This document shows, piece by piece, positions 54,928 through 63,597 of a DNA stretch of 64,000 bases (the first letter of the stretch is position 1; the number at the start of each line of letters is the position of its first letter). The stretch comes from Aureimonas sp. SA4125 (GTDB lineage Bacteria > Pseudomonadota > Alphaproteobacteria > Rhizobiales > Rhizobiaceae): positions 3,038,001-3,102,000 of the forward strand of contig NZ_AP025032.1 in NCBI RefSeq assembly GCF_019973775.1. Reading direction: 5' to 3'. The translations under genes and the position numbers were made by a program. A model generated the notes under the pieces. That model did no database searches. It was given only the letters and a program-made list of their open reading frames with translations, and was not told the origin of the DNA.

Positions 54928-56302
54928 GGTCGTGTCCGTCAACGTGGTGGAAATTGAGTGTAGCTGAAGCGGCTCCGTTTCAGGCGACTTCGGTGGAAAT
55001 CTGTTCGGGTTTTGCAGTGTTGCCCATGGCCATGAGGTCGGCCATGGGTTCGGTCTGCATGTAGCGGTTCTGGATCTGCCATTCGTCGTTGGCCTCGAGA
55101 AGGACGGCGCCGATGAGCCGGATGATGGATCCCTCGTTCGGGAAGATTCCGACGACGTCGGCACGCCGCTTCACCTCCTTGTTCAGGCGCTCCAGGGAAT
55201 TCGTCGAATGGATCCGGGTCCGGTGCTGACTGGGAAAATCCATGTGCGCCAGCACGTCGGTCTCGCTGTTGTCGATGAAGGCCCCGAGCTTTGGACACTT
55301 TCCCCGAAGCTGGTCGGCGACGTGGCGCAGCGCCTGGCTGGCGCTAGCACGATCGGGCTGGGCGAAGGCTTGGCGCAGCGCGGCCGCCGCCATGCTCTGC
55401 TGCGCCTTCGGGACATACGACAGGGCGTTGCGCATCCAATGCACCCGGCAGCGCTGCCAGGAGGCGCTGAACACCCGGCGAATGGCGGCTTTCAGCCCTT
55501 CGTGAGCATCCGAGATCACGAGCTTCACGCCGGACAGGCCGCGGCGCACGAGGCTCTTGAGGAAGCTCGACCAAAACGTCTCCGCTTCCGAGGGGCCGAT
55601 GTGAAGGCCGACGATCTCGCGCTTGCCGTCCGTGTTCACGGCCACGGCGATTATGGCGGCGACCGAAACGATGCGTCCACCCTCGCGCTGCTTCAGGTAG
55701 GTCGCATCCAGCCAGAGGTAGGGCCAGTCGCCAGTGAGAGGACGGTCGAGGAAGCCGCCGACGCGTTCGTCGATGTCTTTGCACAGCTTCGATACGGTGC
55801 TCTTGCCGATCCCCGACAGCCCCATGGCCTGTACCAGATCGTCGACCCGCCGGGTGGAAACGCCGCTGATCCAAGCTTCCTGAATGACGGCAACCAAGGC
55901 CTTCTCCGAGAGCTTTCTCGGCTCCAGGAACGGCGGGAAGTAGCTGCCCTGCCGAAGCTTGGGTATCCGAAGCTGCAACGAGCCGAGCCGCGTGTCGAGC
56001 GAGCGGTCGCGGTAGCCATTGCGATAAGTCGCCCGTTCCTGCGTCCGTTCGTGGCGCCCGGCGCCGATCATGCCTTCAACGTCGACCTCCATAAGGAGCT
56101 GCATCACGCTCTCGGCTATCGTTCTCAGGAAATCGCCGTCCCCGGCTTTCGCAAAAAGCTCGGCAAGCGGTAGTCTGTCCTCGGTCATCGGGTTCTCCGG
56201 TCAGGTTGAAGTCTCGCAACTCCACCTTAGCCGCCCTATCCGGTGACCGCCTCAGCCACACCTTTCAATGTCGGAATTTCCACCACGAGCGCGGACACTA
56301 CC
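54928..56302 (-). mobile_element. IS256-family insertion sequence, copy 3 (inverted)
   Basis: 1375 bp with the same ends as copies 1 and 2 but in opposite orientation. It is flanked by a perfect 8-bp target duplication CCGGCCGA (54920-54927 and 56303-56310). It sits between the phosphoketolase gene and a small hypothetical gene, with its transposase reading towards phosphoketolase. Confidence 0.96.
54980..56188 (-). CDS. IS256-family (Mutator) transposase, copy 3
   Basis: 402 residues, identical in translation to copies 1 and 2, with intact D161, D227 and E333. It reads in the same direction as xfp-ackA 160 bp downstream; read-through into these genes is conceivable because no terminator is seen between. 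Confidence 0.95.
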   Translation of the reverse strand: MTEDRLPLAELFAKAGDGDFLRTIAESVMQLLMEVDVEGMIGAGRHERTQERATYRNGYRDRSLDTRLGSLQLRIPKLRQGSYFPPFLEPRKLSEKALVAVIQEAWISGVSTRRVDDLVQAMGLSGIGKSTVSKLCKDIDERVGGFLDRPLTGDWPYLWLDATYLKQREGGRIVSVAAIIAVAVNTDGKREIVGLHIGPSEAETFWSSFLKSLVRRGLSGVKLVISDAHEGLKAAIRRVFSASWQRCRVHWMRNALSYVPKAQQSMAAAALRQAFAQPDRASASQALRHVADQLRGKCPKLGAFIDNSETDVLAHMDFPSQHRTRIHSTNSLERLNKEVKRRADVVGIFPNEGSIIRLIGAVLLEANDEWQIQNRYMQTEPMADLMAMGNTAKPEQISTEVA

Positions 56303-56337
56303 CCGGCCGATCCGTTTCGGCCAAAAAACAGGCCCGC

Positions 56338-56547
56338 CTACCGTTCGTTTTCGGCGTCGCCGGACTTTGGCCAGAACGGTGCATGCCGGTCGCTGGCCGG
56401 CGCACCGCGCAGGCTCCTCGCTGCAGCGAGAAGTCCGCGCCACACCCGGCTGCCGAACCGCTCGATCCGGCTTTTCAGGAGAGCTTCCTCATCCTCGACG
56501 GCATCGATGATCTCGTCGCGCAGTGCCGGTTTCTCGTCAGCGGGCAT
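56338..56547 (-). CDS. Small hypothetical protein
   Basis: 69-residue basic protein of unknown function: an acidic helix (EIIDAVEDEEALLKSRIERF) followed by an Arg/Ala-rich part. Support comes from a strong ribosome binding site, GGGAGGATGCC before the ATG at 56547, and helical composition. It lies just outside the left target duplication of IS256 copy 3 and ends 27 bp from it, so it was not cut by the insertion. Confidence 0.55.
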   Translation of the reverse strand: MPADEKPALRDEIIDAVEDEEALLKSRIERFGSRVWRGLLAAARSLRGAPASDRHAPFWPKSGDAENER

Positions 56548-56675
56548 GGCATCCTCCCTGGACTATCTGGAGAGAACACGATGGCCTGCGACTGCACATT
56601 GATCGAACGCAAGTCCGGCTGCCAATCCGCGCGTCGAACGGCCGCCGGCGGCACGATCGGGCTGAAAAGCTCGGA

Positions 56676-56986
56676 TCAGCGCAAGGAGGCGATGTAGGCG
56701 ACGAGGTCGTCGATCTCCTGCCGCGTCAAGCTCATGTCGGCCATCACGGGGTGCGGATCGGCGAGGAAGCCCGCCAGGGTGCCCGGATTGTCCCCGGCTC
56801 TCTTAGCAATGGACATGAAGGAACGGACGTCGGCGCTTCCGGTCTTCTGTTGCGGCGAGACGATGTGGCAGGCGGCGCACCAGCACTCGGCAATCTGCCG
56901 TCCGCTGGCGGCATCCTCCCGCGGCCCGGCGCTGGCCGCATGGCCGAGAACAGAAGCAGCGCGAGGGCAAGAGCGGGGCGAGACAT
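56676..56986 (-). pseudogene. c-type cytochrome gene with a frameshift
   Basis: The gene starts at ATG 56986 with GAGGAGGTTGTC before it and a signal peptide MSRPALALALLLFSA. After about 16 codons the frame fails: the mature cytochrome domain (ASGRQIAECWCAACH with haem motif CAACH, then MADMSLTRQEIDDLVAYIASL) is in another frame. The gene is 311 nt, one short of 104 codons, so a single base is missing near 56936-56945. Either a true frameshift mutation or a sequencing error. Intact, it would be a small periplasmic mono-haem cytochrome of about 103 residues. Confidence 0.72.
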
Positions 56987-57000
56987 GACAACCTCCTCGG

Positions 57001-57262
57001 GACGCTGCGCGGCGGACACGCCGGCTGGCCGGGCGGTCGGCTATGTCGTCGACACCGCCGACCTGCTCGATCTGCCTCGGGCTCATCACCACGACGCGGT
57101 CGGCAGCGCTCCAGCGCCTCCTCCGGGTCATGTGTGAGGAAGACCGTCATGTGCCGCGTCTTCCCGTGCATCTCCCGCAGCCAAAGGCGGAGCTCCTTGC
57201 GCATCTTATCTGCCTCGAGGGCGGGAATTCGAGGCCGGCGATAAGGCGCAGCAGCAATGAAG
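57001..57262 (-). pseudogene. Remnant of a CysA-like ABC transporter ATPase gene
   Basis: Pieces of a sulfate/molybdate-type ATPase appear in different frames: LLLRLIAGLEFP (P-loop follow-on), MRKELRLWLREMHGKTRHM with TVFLTHDPEEALE (switch His region), then ADRVVVMSPRQIEQVGGVDD and DRPASRRV. Relative to a whole CysA, the part between the P-loop helix and the KELR helix (signature and Walker B) is missing and at least two frameshifts are present. No product is possible. It directly precedes the damaged cytochrome gene, so this stretch is in decay. Confidence 0.7.
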
Positions 57263-57599
57263 CGGGCCGTGGAAGCGCTGGCGATCGAAAAAGACCGGCA
57301 GCTGCTGCGGCCCCTCGCCACGAGATCGAAGGGAAGATCGATGATGGAATTGCCCGTGTCTTCCATCGCGACCCTGAGTATCGTTGCGCGACTTCAGAGA
57401 TCATGGGTCGCGTCCGCGTAAGATAGGCACGCCGACATGCCTTCAGCTCAGACTTCAGCACCCTCCTCCCGTCATCATGACGCCAGATTTTGGATACATT
57501 ACAGACAGGAAACGAACTAAATCTGAACGATATCTGCCGTGGCTGGTTGATGAAGGGAGGCAGGACGATCCCAGTCCGTGCAAACGGAAGGAGTTCATC
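57263..57599. other. Intergenic region upstream of PRC-barrel gene
   Basis: No gene is supported. The segment at 57475-57545 is AT-rich for the window and likely holds the promoter of the PRC-barrel gene. The far end may contain further traces of the CysA-like remnant, but none that I can align with confidence. Confidence 0.4.
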
Positions 57600-58097
57600 A
57601 TGAACCGCTTTGCCATGATCACCGCCACGACCGTTCTCTTGGCCAGCCCGGCGCTCGCCCAGACTGACACGCCTGCGGCACCGACGACCACGACGCCAGC
57701 AAATGGTACCGCGACCACTTCGTCTGCGATGGCGGCAGGTGCCACAGTCACCGGAACCCAAGGTGGAATGACGATGGGCACGACTTCGACGGTCGCGCTG
57801 AAGTTCGTCGAGTTCTCGTCTGCCGATGTCATGTCCTCCCGCCTCGAGGACCTCGACGTCTACAACAATCAGAACGAGGAGATTGGCGAGATCGAGGACC
57901 TCGTGATCAAGGACGGCAAGACGATCAGCGGCGTCGTCGTGAGCGTCGGCGGGTTTCTCGGACTAGGAGACCGTTATGTTCTTCTGGACCCTTCGAGCAT
58001 CGTGCTCGGCGAGCAGGACGGCACCATGCGGGCGCTCGTGAACACGTCGAAGGACGAACTCACGGCCGCTCCCGAGTTCAAGTACGAGCGTGACTGA
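57600..58097 (+). CDS. Secreted PRC-barrel domain protein
   Basis: 165-residue exported protein. The signal peptide (1-20) ends in PALAQ; a Thr/Ala-rich linker (about 21-65) is followed by a PRC-barrel (about 75-155: SSRLEDLDVYNNQNEEIGEI and VVVSVGGFLGLGDRYVLL). Such periplasmic PRC proteins are linked to stress and envelope homeostasis in rhizobia without a known reaction. AAGGAG lies 7 nt before the ATG at 57600. Confidence 0.83.
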   Translation: MNRFAMITATTVLLASPALAQTDTPAAPTTTTPANGTATTSSAMAAGATVTGTQGGMTMGTTSTVALKFVEFSSADVMSSRLEDLDVYNNQNEEIGEIEDLVIKDGKTISGVVVSVGGFLGLGDRYVLLDPSSIVLGEQDGTMRALVNTSKDELTAAPEFKYERD

Positions 58098-58213
58098 GCC
58101 GACCCGATGAGCCTTGGCGGCCGGCGGCGTGCCAGGGACACCCTCAGCGCGTCGGTCGCCGTGGCCGCGACGATGGCATGCATCGGTGGAAGCGATCGAA
58201 GGGAGTTTGACCG

Positions 58214-58723
58214 ATGAACTGGGGGAACATGCTGTTTCAGGATTGGCAGGGGATAGTCCGCACGATCTTCGTCGGGGTCCTGGCCTATGCCGCGCTCGTG
58301 GCTTTCCTGCGGATTTCCGGCAAGCGCACGCTGGCGAAGCTGAATGCCTTCGACCTGGTCGTGACGGTCGCCCTCGGCTCGACCCTTTCGGCGATCCTCC
58401 TTCAGGAGTCCATCGCACTCGCCGAGGGTGTGGTGGCCTTGGCCCTGCTGATCTCGATGCAGTTCCTCGTCGCCTTCATGTCCGTCCGCTGGAAAGGCTT
58501 TGCCAAGGTCGTCCGGTCGGAGCCGACGCTGCTCGTGCGCAAGGGCGAGTTCTGCGACGCCGCCCTCCGGTCCGAGCGCGTGACACGGGATGAGGCCCTC
58601 GGGGCGGTTCGTTCCAACGGCGGCCGCGGCGTCGAGGATGTCGAATTTCTCATCCTCGAAAGCGACGGCACGATGAGCGTCGGCCTGATGTCGGCAAATG
58701 ATCGTCCGGGCGGGCGACCCTGA
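58214..58723 (+). CDS. DUF421 (YetF-type) membrane protein
   Basis: 169-residue inner-membrane protein. Three hydrophobic segments at about 14-34, 45-65 and 68-90 are followed by a small cytoplasmic alpha/beta domain (about 95-169) with VRSEPTLLVRKGEF and VEDVEFLILESDGTMSV, the DUF421 hallmark. Function unknown; members are often stress-induced. GGGAG precedes the ATG. Confidence 0.85.
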   Translation: MNWGNMLFQDWQGIVRTIFVGVLAYAALVAFLRISGKRTLAKLNAFDLVVTVALGSTLSAILLQESIALAEGVVALALLISMQFLVAFMSVRWKGFAKVVRSEPTLLVRKGEFCDAALRSERVTRDEALGAVRSNGGRGVEDVEFLILESDGTMSVGLMSANDRPGGRP

Positions 58724-58769
58724 CCGGAGATCGATCAAGCCCGGATCCCAGCAACGGAATGGATGCACG

Positions 58770-59000
58770 ATGACCAACACGAACATCCCAACGCGGCCGC
58801 GTGACACCGATGCCGCAGTGACAGAGACCGACCTTTCGCAGGAGCGGATGGGCAACAATCAGCTCCAGGCGAACGACCAGGAAGACGTCCACAACCAGCG
58901 TCAGGCGGTCCCCGGCGTGACGACGAAGACCGAGGGCGTCATCGAGAGCTTCGAGAACATGGAGCCGACGGTTCGAGCGGAACGCGAGAACCAGCGCTGA
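58770..59000 (+). CDS. Small hydrophilic hypothetical protein
   Basis: 76-residue very polar protein without Cys or hydrophobic segments (NNQLQANDQEDVHNQRQAVP), probably disordered, as is common for small stress proteins. ATG at 58770 is chosen; an in-frame start at 58698 inside the previous gene is less likely. It lies between two envelope-related genes and may be co-transcribed with them. Confidence 0.6.
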   Translation: MTNTNIPTRPRDTDAAVTETDLSQERMGNNQLQANDQEDVHNQRQAVPGVTTKTEGVIESFENMEPTVRAERENQR

Positions 59001-59089
59001 CGCCGCGAAGTGATAACGCCGAAACCGGCGCAGCCGCATTGCGCGCCGGCTTGATCCCGAACCGGACCACCGACCGAAAGGCAAGACCC

Positions 59090-59788
59090 ATGCACAAGCT
59101 AATCCCCCTCATCGCGTTGACGCTCGCAGCGGGCACGTCGCTCGGCCAGGCTCAGGACGTTGCGCCGACCTGCCAGGGCAATGTCACGGTCGAACGGGGC
59201 GACACGCTCAGCGCGATCGCCGAACGCTGCGACCTTTCCGAGGCACGCATTCTCGCCGCCAATCCGTCTCTCGAAGGTTCCAGCGACCTGGTGATCGGAC
59301 AACGGCTTTCGACCGAAACCCCTGGCGCACAGGTTGGAAATCGCCTGTGGAGCGGCTTCAAAGGGGCCGTCGGCCAGACGGGCAACGCTTTGGAGAGCAT
59401 CGCGAAGGGCGTCAACTCGTCGGCCCAGGACATCCTCGACAAGAACCCGGACCTTCGTTCACGGGTGGACAGCCTCGGCGAGAACCTCAACCTCACAGGC
59501 GGTCAGTCCTCCGCCAGCGTTTCCGTGACGCCCGTGTCGACCACGCCTGAAGCAGACGTCGAGGTCGTGGCGACGGGCCTGCCGGCGAACGAGGCAGTTC
59601 GCATCAATGTCGGAGCCGTCGGCGCCGCGTCCGAGAGCGTGGCCCAGGCGCGCACTTCCGCGGACGGGACACTGCGGCACGTCACGCAGCTCCCCAGCTG
59701 GCTTCCGGCCGGGAAACAGGCTGTTCTGACGATCACAGGCGACAGTCAGACCGTACTGGCCCGCTCTCCTCGGTTCAGCCAGAACTAG
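59090..59788 (+). CDS. Secreted LysM-domain protein
   Basis: 232-residue exported protein. The signal peptide (1-21) ends near LGQAQD. A LysM-like module follows (about 28-72: NVTVERGDTLSAIAERCDLSEARILAANP), then a linker and a C-terminal beta-rich domain (about 150-232, EVVATGLPANEAVRINVGAV) that looks immunoglobulin-like. LysM binds peptidoglycan, so the protein probably sits in the periplasm or cell wall. The ATG at 59090 follows AAAGGCAAG. Confidence 0.8.
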   Translation: MHKLIPLIALTLAAGTSLGQAQDVAPTCQGNVTVERGDTLSAIAERCDLSEARILAANPSLEGSSDLVIGQRLSTETPGAQVGNRLWSGFKGAVGQTGNALESIAKGVNSSAQDILDKNPDLRSRVDSLGENLNLTGGQSSASVSVTPVSTTPEADVEVVATGLPANEAVRINVGAVGAASESVAQARTSADGTLRHVTQLPSWLPAGKQAVLTITGDSQTVLARSPRFSQN

Positions 59789-60106
59789 CGGAACAGACGC
59801 CTCTGATGACGCGGCGGCCGCGCCGTCCGGGTGACTTCGCTCGTGCGCGGTCACGGCCGCGACGATCTCCCTCCGGCAGGGCAGCTGGCCTTATTCAGAT
59901 CGCCGCAGGGTTCATGCGCCCCGGCAGACGCGCAAACTGCGCGCCTGTTCCTGGCCCACCGCGTCGCAACACTCTTCCAGCCTGTACTCTTCCAGCCTGG
60001 GCATGACACCCTACATGCCCGGACCGTTTGGATGAGAGTGATGCCAGCCACTGCGTGCGGCTGTCCGAGCCGCGCGAAAGATACCGAATAACGGGAGCAA
60101 TGCTCG
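59789..60106. other. Intergenic region upstream of NAGGN cluster
   Basis: No gene is supported. It contains the 15-bp tandem duplication at 59971-60000 and must hold the promoter of the NAGGN genes. Confidence 0.5.
59971..60000. repeat. Tandem 15-bp repeat
   Basis: ACTCTTCCAGCCTGT and ACTCTTCCAGCCTGG stand head to tail about 110 bp upstream of the NAGGN amidotransferase gene; they differ only in the last base. Confidence 0.7.
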
Positions 60107-61888
60107 ATGTGTGGAATTTGTGCTGAGATTCGGTTCGATGGACAATCAGCCTCGCCTGACCGGATCTCGCAGATGTCCGCCTGTCTGGCGCGTCGAGGGC
60201 CCGATGGCGGGGGCCAGGTGGTGCGAGGGCGCGTCGGCCTGGGGCACCGCCGCCTGAAGATCATCGACCTTTCGGAAAAAGCCGAGCAACCGATGGTGGA
60301 CGCCGAACTCGGCCTCACCATCGCGTTCAACGGCTGCATCTATAATTACTCCGAGCTTCGGCGGGAGTTGGAGGGCAAGGGCTACCGCTTCTTCTCGACG
60401 GGCGACACGGAAGTCATCCTCAAGGCCTATCATGCTTACGGTCCGGACTGCGTGAAGCGCTTCCTCGGCATGTTCGCCTTCGTCATCCACGAGCGCGACA
60501 GCGGACGCGTCGTCCTTGCGCGCGACCGGTTCGGGATCAAGCCGCTCTATCTCTCGCACAACGCCGAGCGGCTCTACGTGGCCTCGTCTCTCCCCGCGCT
60601 TCTTCGCACCGGCGACGTCGACACCTCGATCGACCGGGTCGCGCTGCACCATTACATGAGCTTCCACGCCGTCGTGCCGGCCCCGCTGACGATCCTGAAG
60701 GGCGTGCGAAAGCTGCCGCCCGCGACCGTCCGGGTCGTCGAACGGGACGGCAGTTTCAAGGACGAGGTCTACTGGTCGGCGCCCTTCGGCCCGCGTCTTG
60801 GCGACGAAAAGCTGAAGCCGGACGACTGGCGCGATCTCGTGCTGGAATCGCTGAGGACCGCCGTCGCCCGCCGCATGGTCGCGGACGTGCCGGTCGGGGT
60901 TCTGCTTTCGGGGGGCGTCGATTCCTCGCTGATCGTCGGGCTCCTCGCCGAAGCCGGCCAGGCAGGGCTGACGACATTCTCCATCGGCTTCGAGGAGGCC
61001 AATGACGAGAAGGGCGACGAGTTCATCTATTCCGATCTCGTCGCAAACCATTACGGCACGAAGCACCACAAGATCTTCGTGCCGTCGAGCGAGTTGATGG
61101 AGCACCTGCCGGGCACGATCGGCGCCATGTCGGAGCCGATGGTTTCCTACGACAATGTCGGCTTCTATCTCCTCTCCCGCGAGGTCTCCCAGCACGTCAA
61201 GGTCGTGCAGTCCGGCCAGGGGGCGGACGAGATCTTCGGCGGCTATCACTGGTACCCGCCGATGGCGGGCGCCGCCGATCCCGTCTCGACCTATGCGAGT
61301 GCCTTCATCGACCGGAGTGACGCCGTCCTTCGCCGGCAGCTCTCGCCGGACTGGCTGGCCGAGGGCGACGAGAGCCGCGCCTTCGTCGAGCGCCACTTCG
61401 CCATGCCCGGGGCGACCGATCCGGTGGACAAGGCGCTGCGGATCGATGCGAACGTCATGCTCGTGGATGATCCGGTGAAGCGCGTCGACAACATGACCAT
61501 GGCATGGGGGTTGGAAGCGCGCGTGCCCTTCCTCGACCACGAACTGGTGGAACTCGCTGCACGAATCCCCGCCGCCGAGAAGCTGAAGCAGGAGGGCAAG
61601 GGCGTCCTGAAGGAGGCTGCCCGTCTTGTCGTGCCGCACGCGGTTATCGACCGACCGAAGGGCTATTTTCCCGTGCCCCAGCTGAAGTACATTTCCGGAC
61701 CCTATCTCGACATGGTTCGCGATCACCTGAGATCTGAACCCGCTCGCGCTCGGGGCCTTTTCCAGGAGAGCTACCTCGAAACGCTTTACGCCGATCCGAG
61801 CGCCCACATCACGCCGCTGAGGGGTTCGGAGCTTTGGCAGGTGGCGCTTCTCGAGATGTGGCTCCAGCAGCATGGAGTGGGCGGATGA
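60107..61888 (+). CDS. asnO: N-acetylglutaminylglutamine amidotransferase (asparagine synthase-like)
   Basis: 593-residue glutamine-dependent amidotransferase that makes the last amide of N-acetylglutaminylglutamine amide (NAGGN), an osmoprotectant. The N-terminal glutaminase domain (about 2-210) has Cys2 as nucleophile (MCGIC), and the synthetase domain (about 230-590) has the pyrophosphatase loop LLSGGVDSS. The call over a plain AsnB rests on the next gene, which is the specific NAGGN synthetase. It overlaps that gene by 4 bp (ATGA). Confidence 0.9.
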   Translation: MCGICAEIRFDGQSASPDRISQMSACLARRGPDGGGQVVRGRVGLGHRRLKIIDLSEKAEQPMVDAELGLTIAFNGCIYNYSELRRELEGKGYRFFSTGDTEVILKAYHAYGPDCVKRFLGMFAFVIHERDSGRVVLARDRFGIKPLYLSHNAERLYVASSLPALLRTGDVDTSIDRVALHHYMSFHAVVPAPLTILKGVRKLPPATVRVVERDGSFKDEVYWSAPFGPRLGDEKLKPDDWRDLVLESLRTAVARRMVADVPVGVLLSGGVDSSLIVGLLAEAGQAGLTTFSIGFEEANDEKGDEFIYSDLVANHYGTKHHKIFVPSSELMEHLPGTIGAMSEPMVSYDNVGFYLLSREVSQHVKVVQSGQGADEIFGGYHWYPPMAGAADPVSTYASAFIDRSDAVLRRQLSPDWLAEGDESRAFVERHFAMPGATDPVDKALRIDANVMLVDDPVKRVDNMTMAWGLEARVPFLDHELVELAARIPAAEKLKQEGKGVLKEAARLVVPHAVIDRPKGYFPVPQLKYISGPYLDMVRDHLRSEPARARGLFQESYLETLYADPSAHITPLRGSELWQVALLEMWLQQHGVGG

Positions 61889-63582
61889 CGGGAACCGGCG
61901 CCGGTGCCGCGACGCGAAACGTGCATGTCGACTGCGGGTGGGGTCGGCTGATCTTCGGGCAGACCTTCGACGACGCGAAGGGGCTGATCGATGTCCTGCG
62001 CGACGAAGGCTCGGATCGGCGAGATATCGGCTTCTACATCCGAGACCCCCATGTGGTTCTCGCCCATGCACCGCAGGAGGTCTTTCTCGACCCCTCGCAC
62101 AGCTTCCGGCTGGATCTCGCCCGCTATGACGAGACCGCCAACCCGGCGGCAGGCATCAAGATCCGGCGCCTCTCGTCGCGGGCCGATGCGAGAGCGATGA
62201 ACCGGATCTACCAGATCCACGGAATGGTCCAGGTCAGTCCGGACTTCGTCTGGGCGAACCGCGACAGCGCGGTGCTGACTTACCTGCTTGCCGAAGACGA
62301 GGCGACGGGCGCGATCGTGGGCACCGTGATGGGCGTCGACAATGCCGGCGTCTTCGACGATCCAGACAACGGCTCCTCGCTCTGGTGTCTCGCCGTCGAT
62401 CCGCAGACGCCGCGCCCGCGCGTCGGCGAGATGCTGGTACGCCGCCTCGCCGAGCATTTCCGACACACCGGCCGCTCCACGATGGATCTATCGGTTCTCC
62501 ATGACAACGGCTCGGCCATCGCGCTCTACGAGAAGCTCGGCTTTCAGCGGCTGCGGGTCTTCGCCGTCAAGCGCAAGAACGAGATCAACGAGAGGCTTTT
62601 CGTCGGCGCTACCGACGGCTACGAGTGCCTGAACCCATACGCCCGCATCATCGTGGACGAAGCGCGTCGGCGCGGGATCCATGCAGAGGTGACGGACGCC
62701 GAGGGTGGCTTTTTCCGCCTGAGCTATGGCGGACGCTCCATCCACTGCCGCGAGAGCCTTTCCGAGCTGACCTCGGGGGTTGCGGTCTCGGTCTGCGACG
62801 ACAAGGCCGTGACGCGCCGCATCGTGCGGGCAGCCGGGGTCGTCGTGCCCGAACAGATCGAGGCCGGCGACGATGCCATGCGGCTCGGCGCCTTCATCGA
62901 GACGCATGGCTCGATTGTCGTCAAACCCGCGCGTGGCGAACAGGGACGCGGCGTTGCGGTCGGGATCACGAGCGTCGCGGACGCGGAGAAGGCGATTGCC
63001 GTCGCCCGCACACAGTCCGAGCGGGTGCTGCTCGAAGCCTGCTTCCAGGGCGAGGACCTCCGCCTTGTGATGATCGACTACGTGCTCGTCGCCGCCGCCC
63101 TGCGCAAACCGCCGATCGTGGTCGGTGATGGACGTTCCACCATTCGCCAGCTGATCGAGCATCTCTCCCGCCGGCGCTCGGCGGCGACATCGGGCGAAAG
63201 CCGCGTGCCGATCGATGCGGAAACCGAGCGCTGCGTCGAGCAGGCCGGCTGGCGTATGGATGACATCATCGGCAAAGGCGAGCAGGTCTCCGTCCGGCGA
63301 ACGGCAAACCTTCATACCGGCGGTACAATCCACGACGTGACCGCGGACGTTCATCCAGATCTGGTTGCGGCCGCTGTCGAAGCGGCCCGCGCCATCGCCA
63401 TTCCGGTCTGCGGGATTGATTTCATGGTAAAGTCACCGCAAGAGCCCGACTACGTCTTCATCGAAGCGAACGAACGTCCGGGACTGGCAAACCATGAGCC
63501 TCAGCCGACGGCCGAGCGCTTCGTCGATCTTCTTTTCCCGCAGAGCGTGCCCGCCTCCGCACGTGTCGGCAGAACTTCCTGA
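61885..63582 (+). CDS. ngg: N-acetylglutaminylglutamine synthetase (GNAT-ATP-grasp)
   Basis: 565-residue two-domain enzyme: a GNAT acetyltransferase (about 105-255) that acetylates glutamine and an ATP-grasp ligase (about 310-550) that adds the second glutamine. Motifs include LRRLAEHFRHTGRS in the GNAT part and IVVKPARGEQGRGVAVG, VLLEACFQGEDLRLVMIDYVL and FIEANERPGLANHE in the ATP-grasp part. The start overlaps the amidotransferase stop. Together with it the NAGGN pathway is complete. Confidence 0.9.
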   Translation: MTGTGAGAATRNVHVDCGWGRLIFGQTFDDAKGLIDVLRDEGSDRRDIGFYIRDPHVVLAHAPQEVFLDPSHSFRLDLARYDETANPAAGIKIRRLSSRADARAMNRIYQIHGMVQVSPDFVWANRDSAVLTYLLAEDEATGAIVGTVMGVDNAGVFDDPDNGSSLWCLAVDPQTPRPRVGEMLVRRLAEHFRHTGRSTMDLSVLHDNGSAIALYEKLGFQRLRVFAVKRKNEINERLFVGATDGYECLNPYARIIVDEARRRGIHAEVTDAEGGFFRLSYGGRSIHCRESLSELTSGVAVSVCDDKAVTRRIVRAAGVVVPEQIEAGDDAMRLGAFIETHGSIVVKPARGEQGRGVAVGITSVADAEKAIAVARTQSERVLLEACFQGEDLRLVMIDYVLVAAALRKPPIVVGDGRSTIRQLIEHLSRRRSAATSGESRVPIDAETERCVEQAGWRMDDIIGKGEQVSVRRTANLHTGGTIHDVTADVHPDLVAAAVEAARAIAIPVCGIDFMVKSPQEPDYVFIEANERPGLANHEPQPTAERFVDLLFPQSVPASARVGRTS

Positions 63583-63597
63583 CCAGACGGACACCTG

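Noticed and set aside
54823..55164. N-terminal extension of phosphoketolase into IS256 copy 3
   Set aside because: The added part is a shadow frame of the transposase; the ATG at 54822 with GAGG gives the standard enzyme length.
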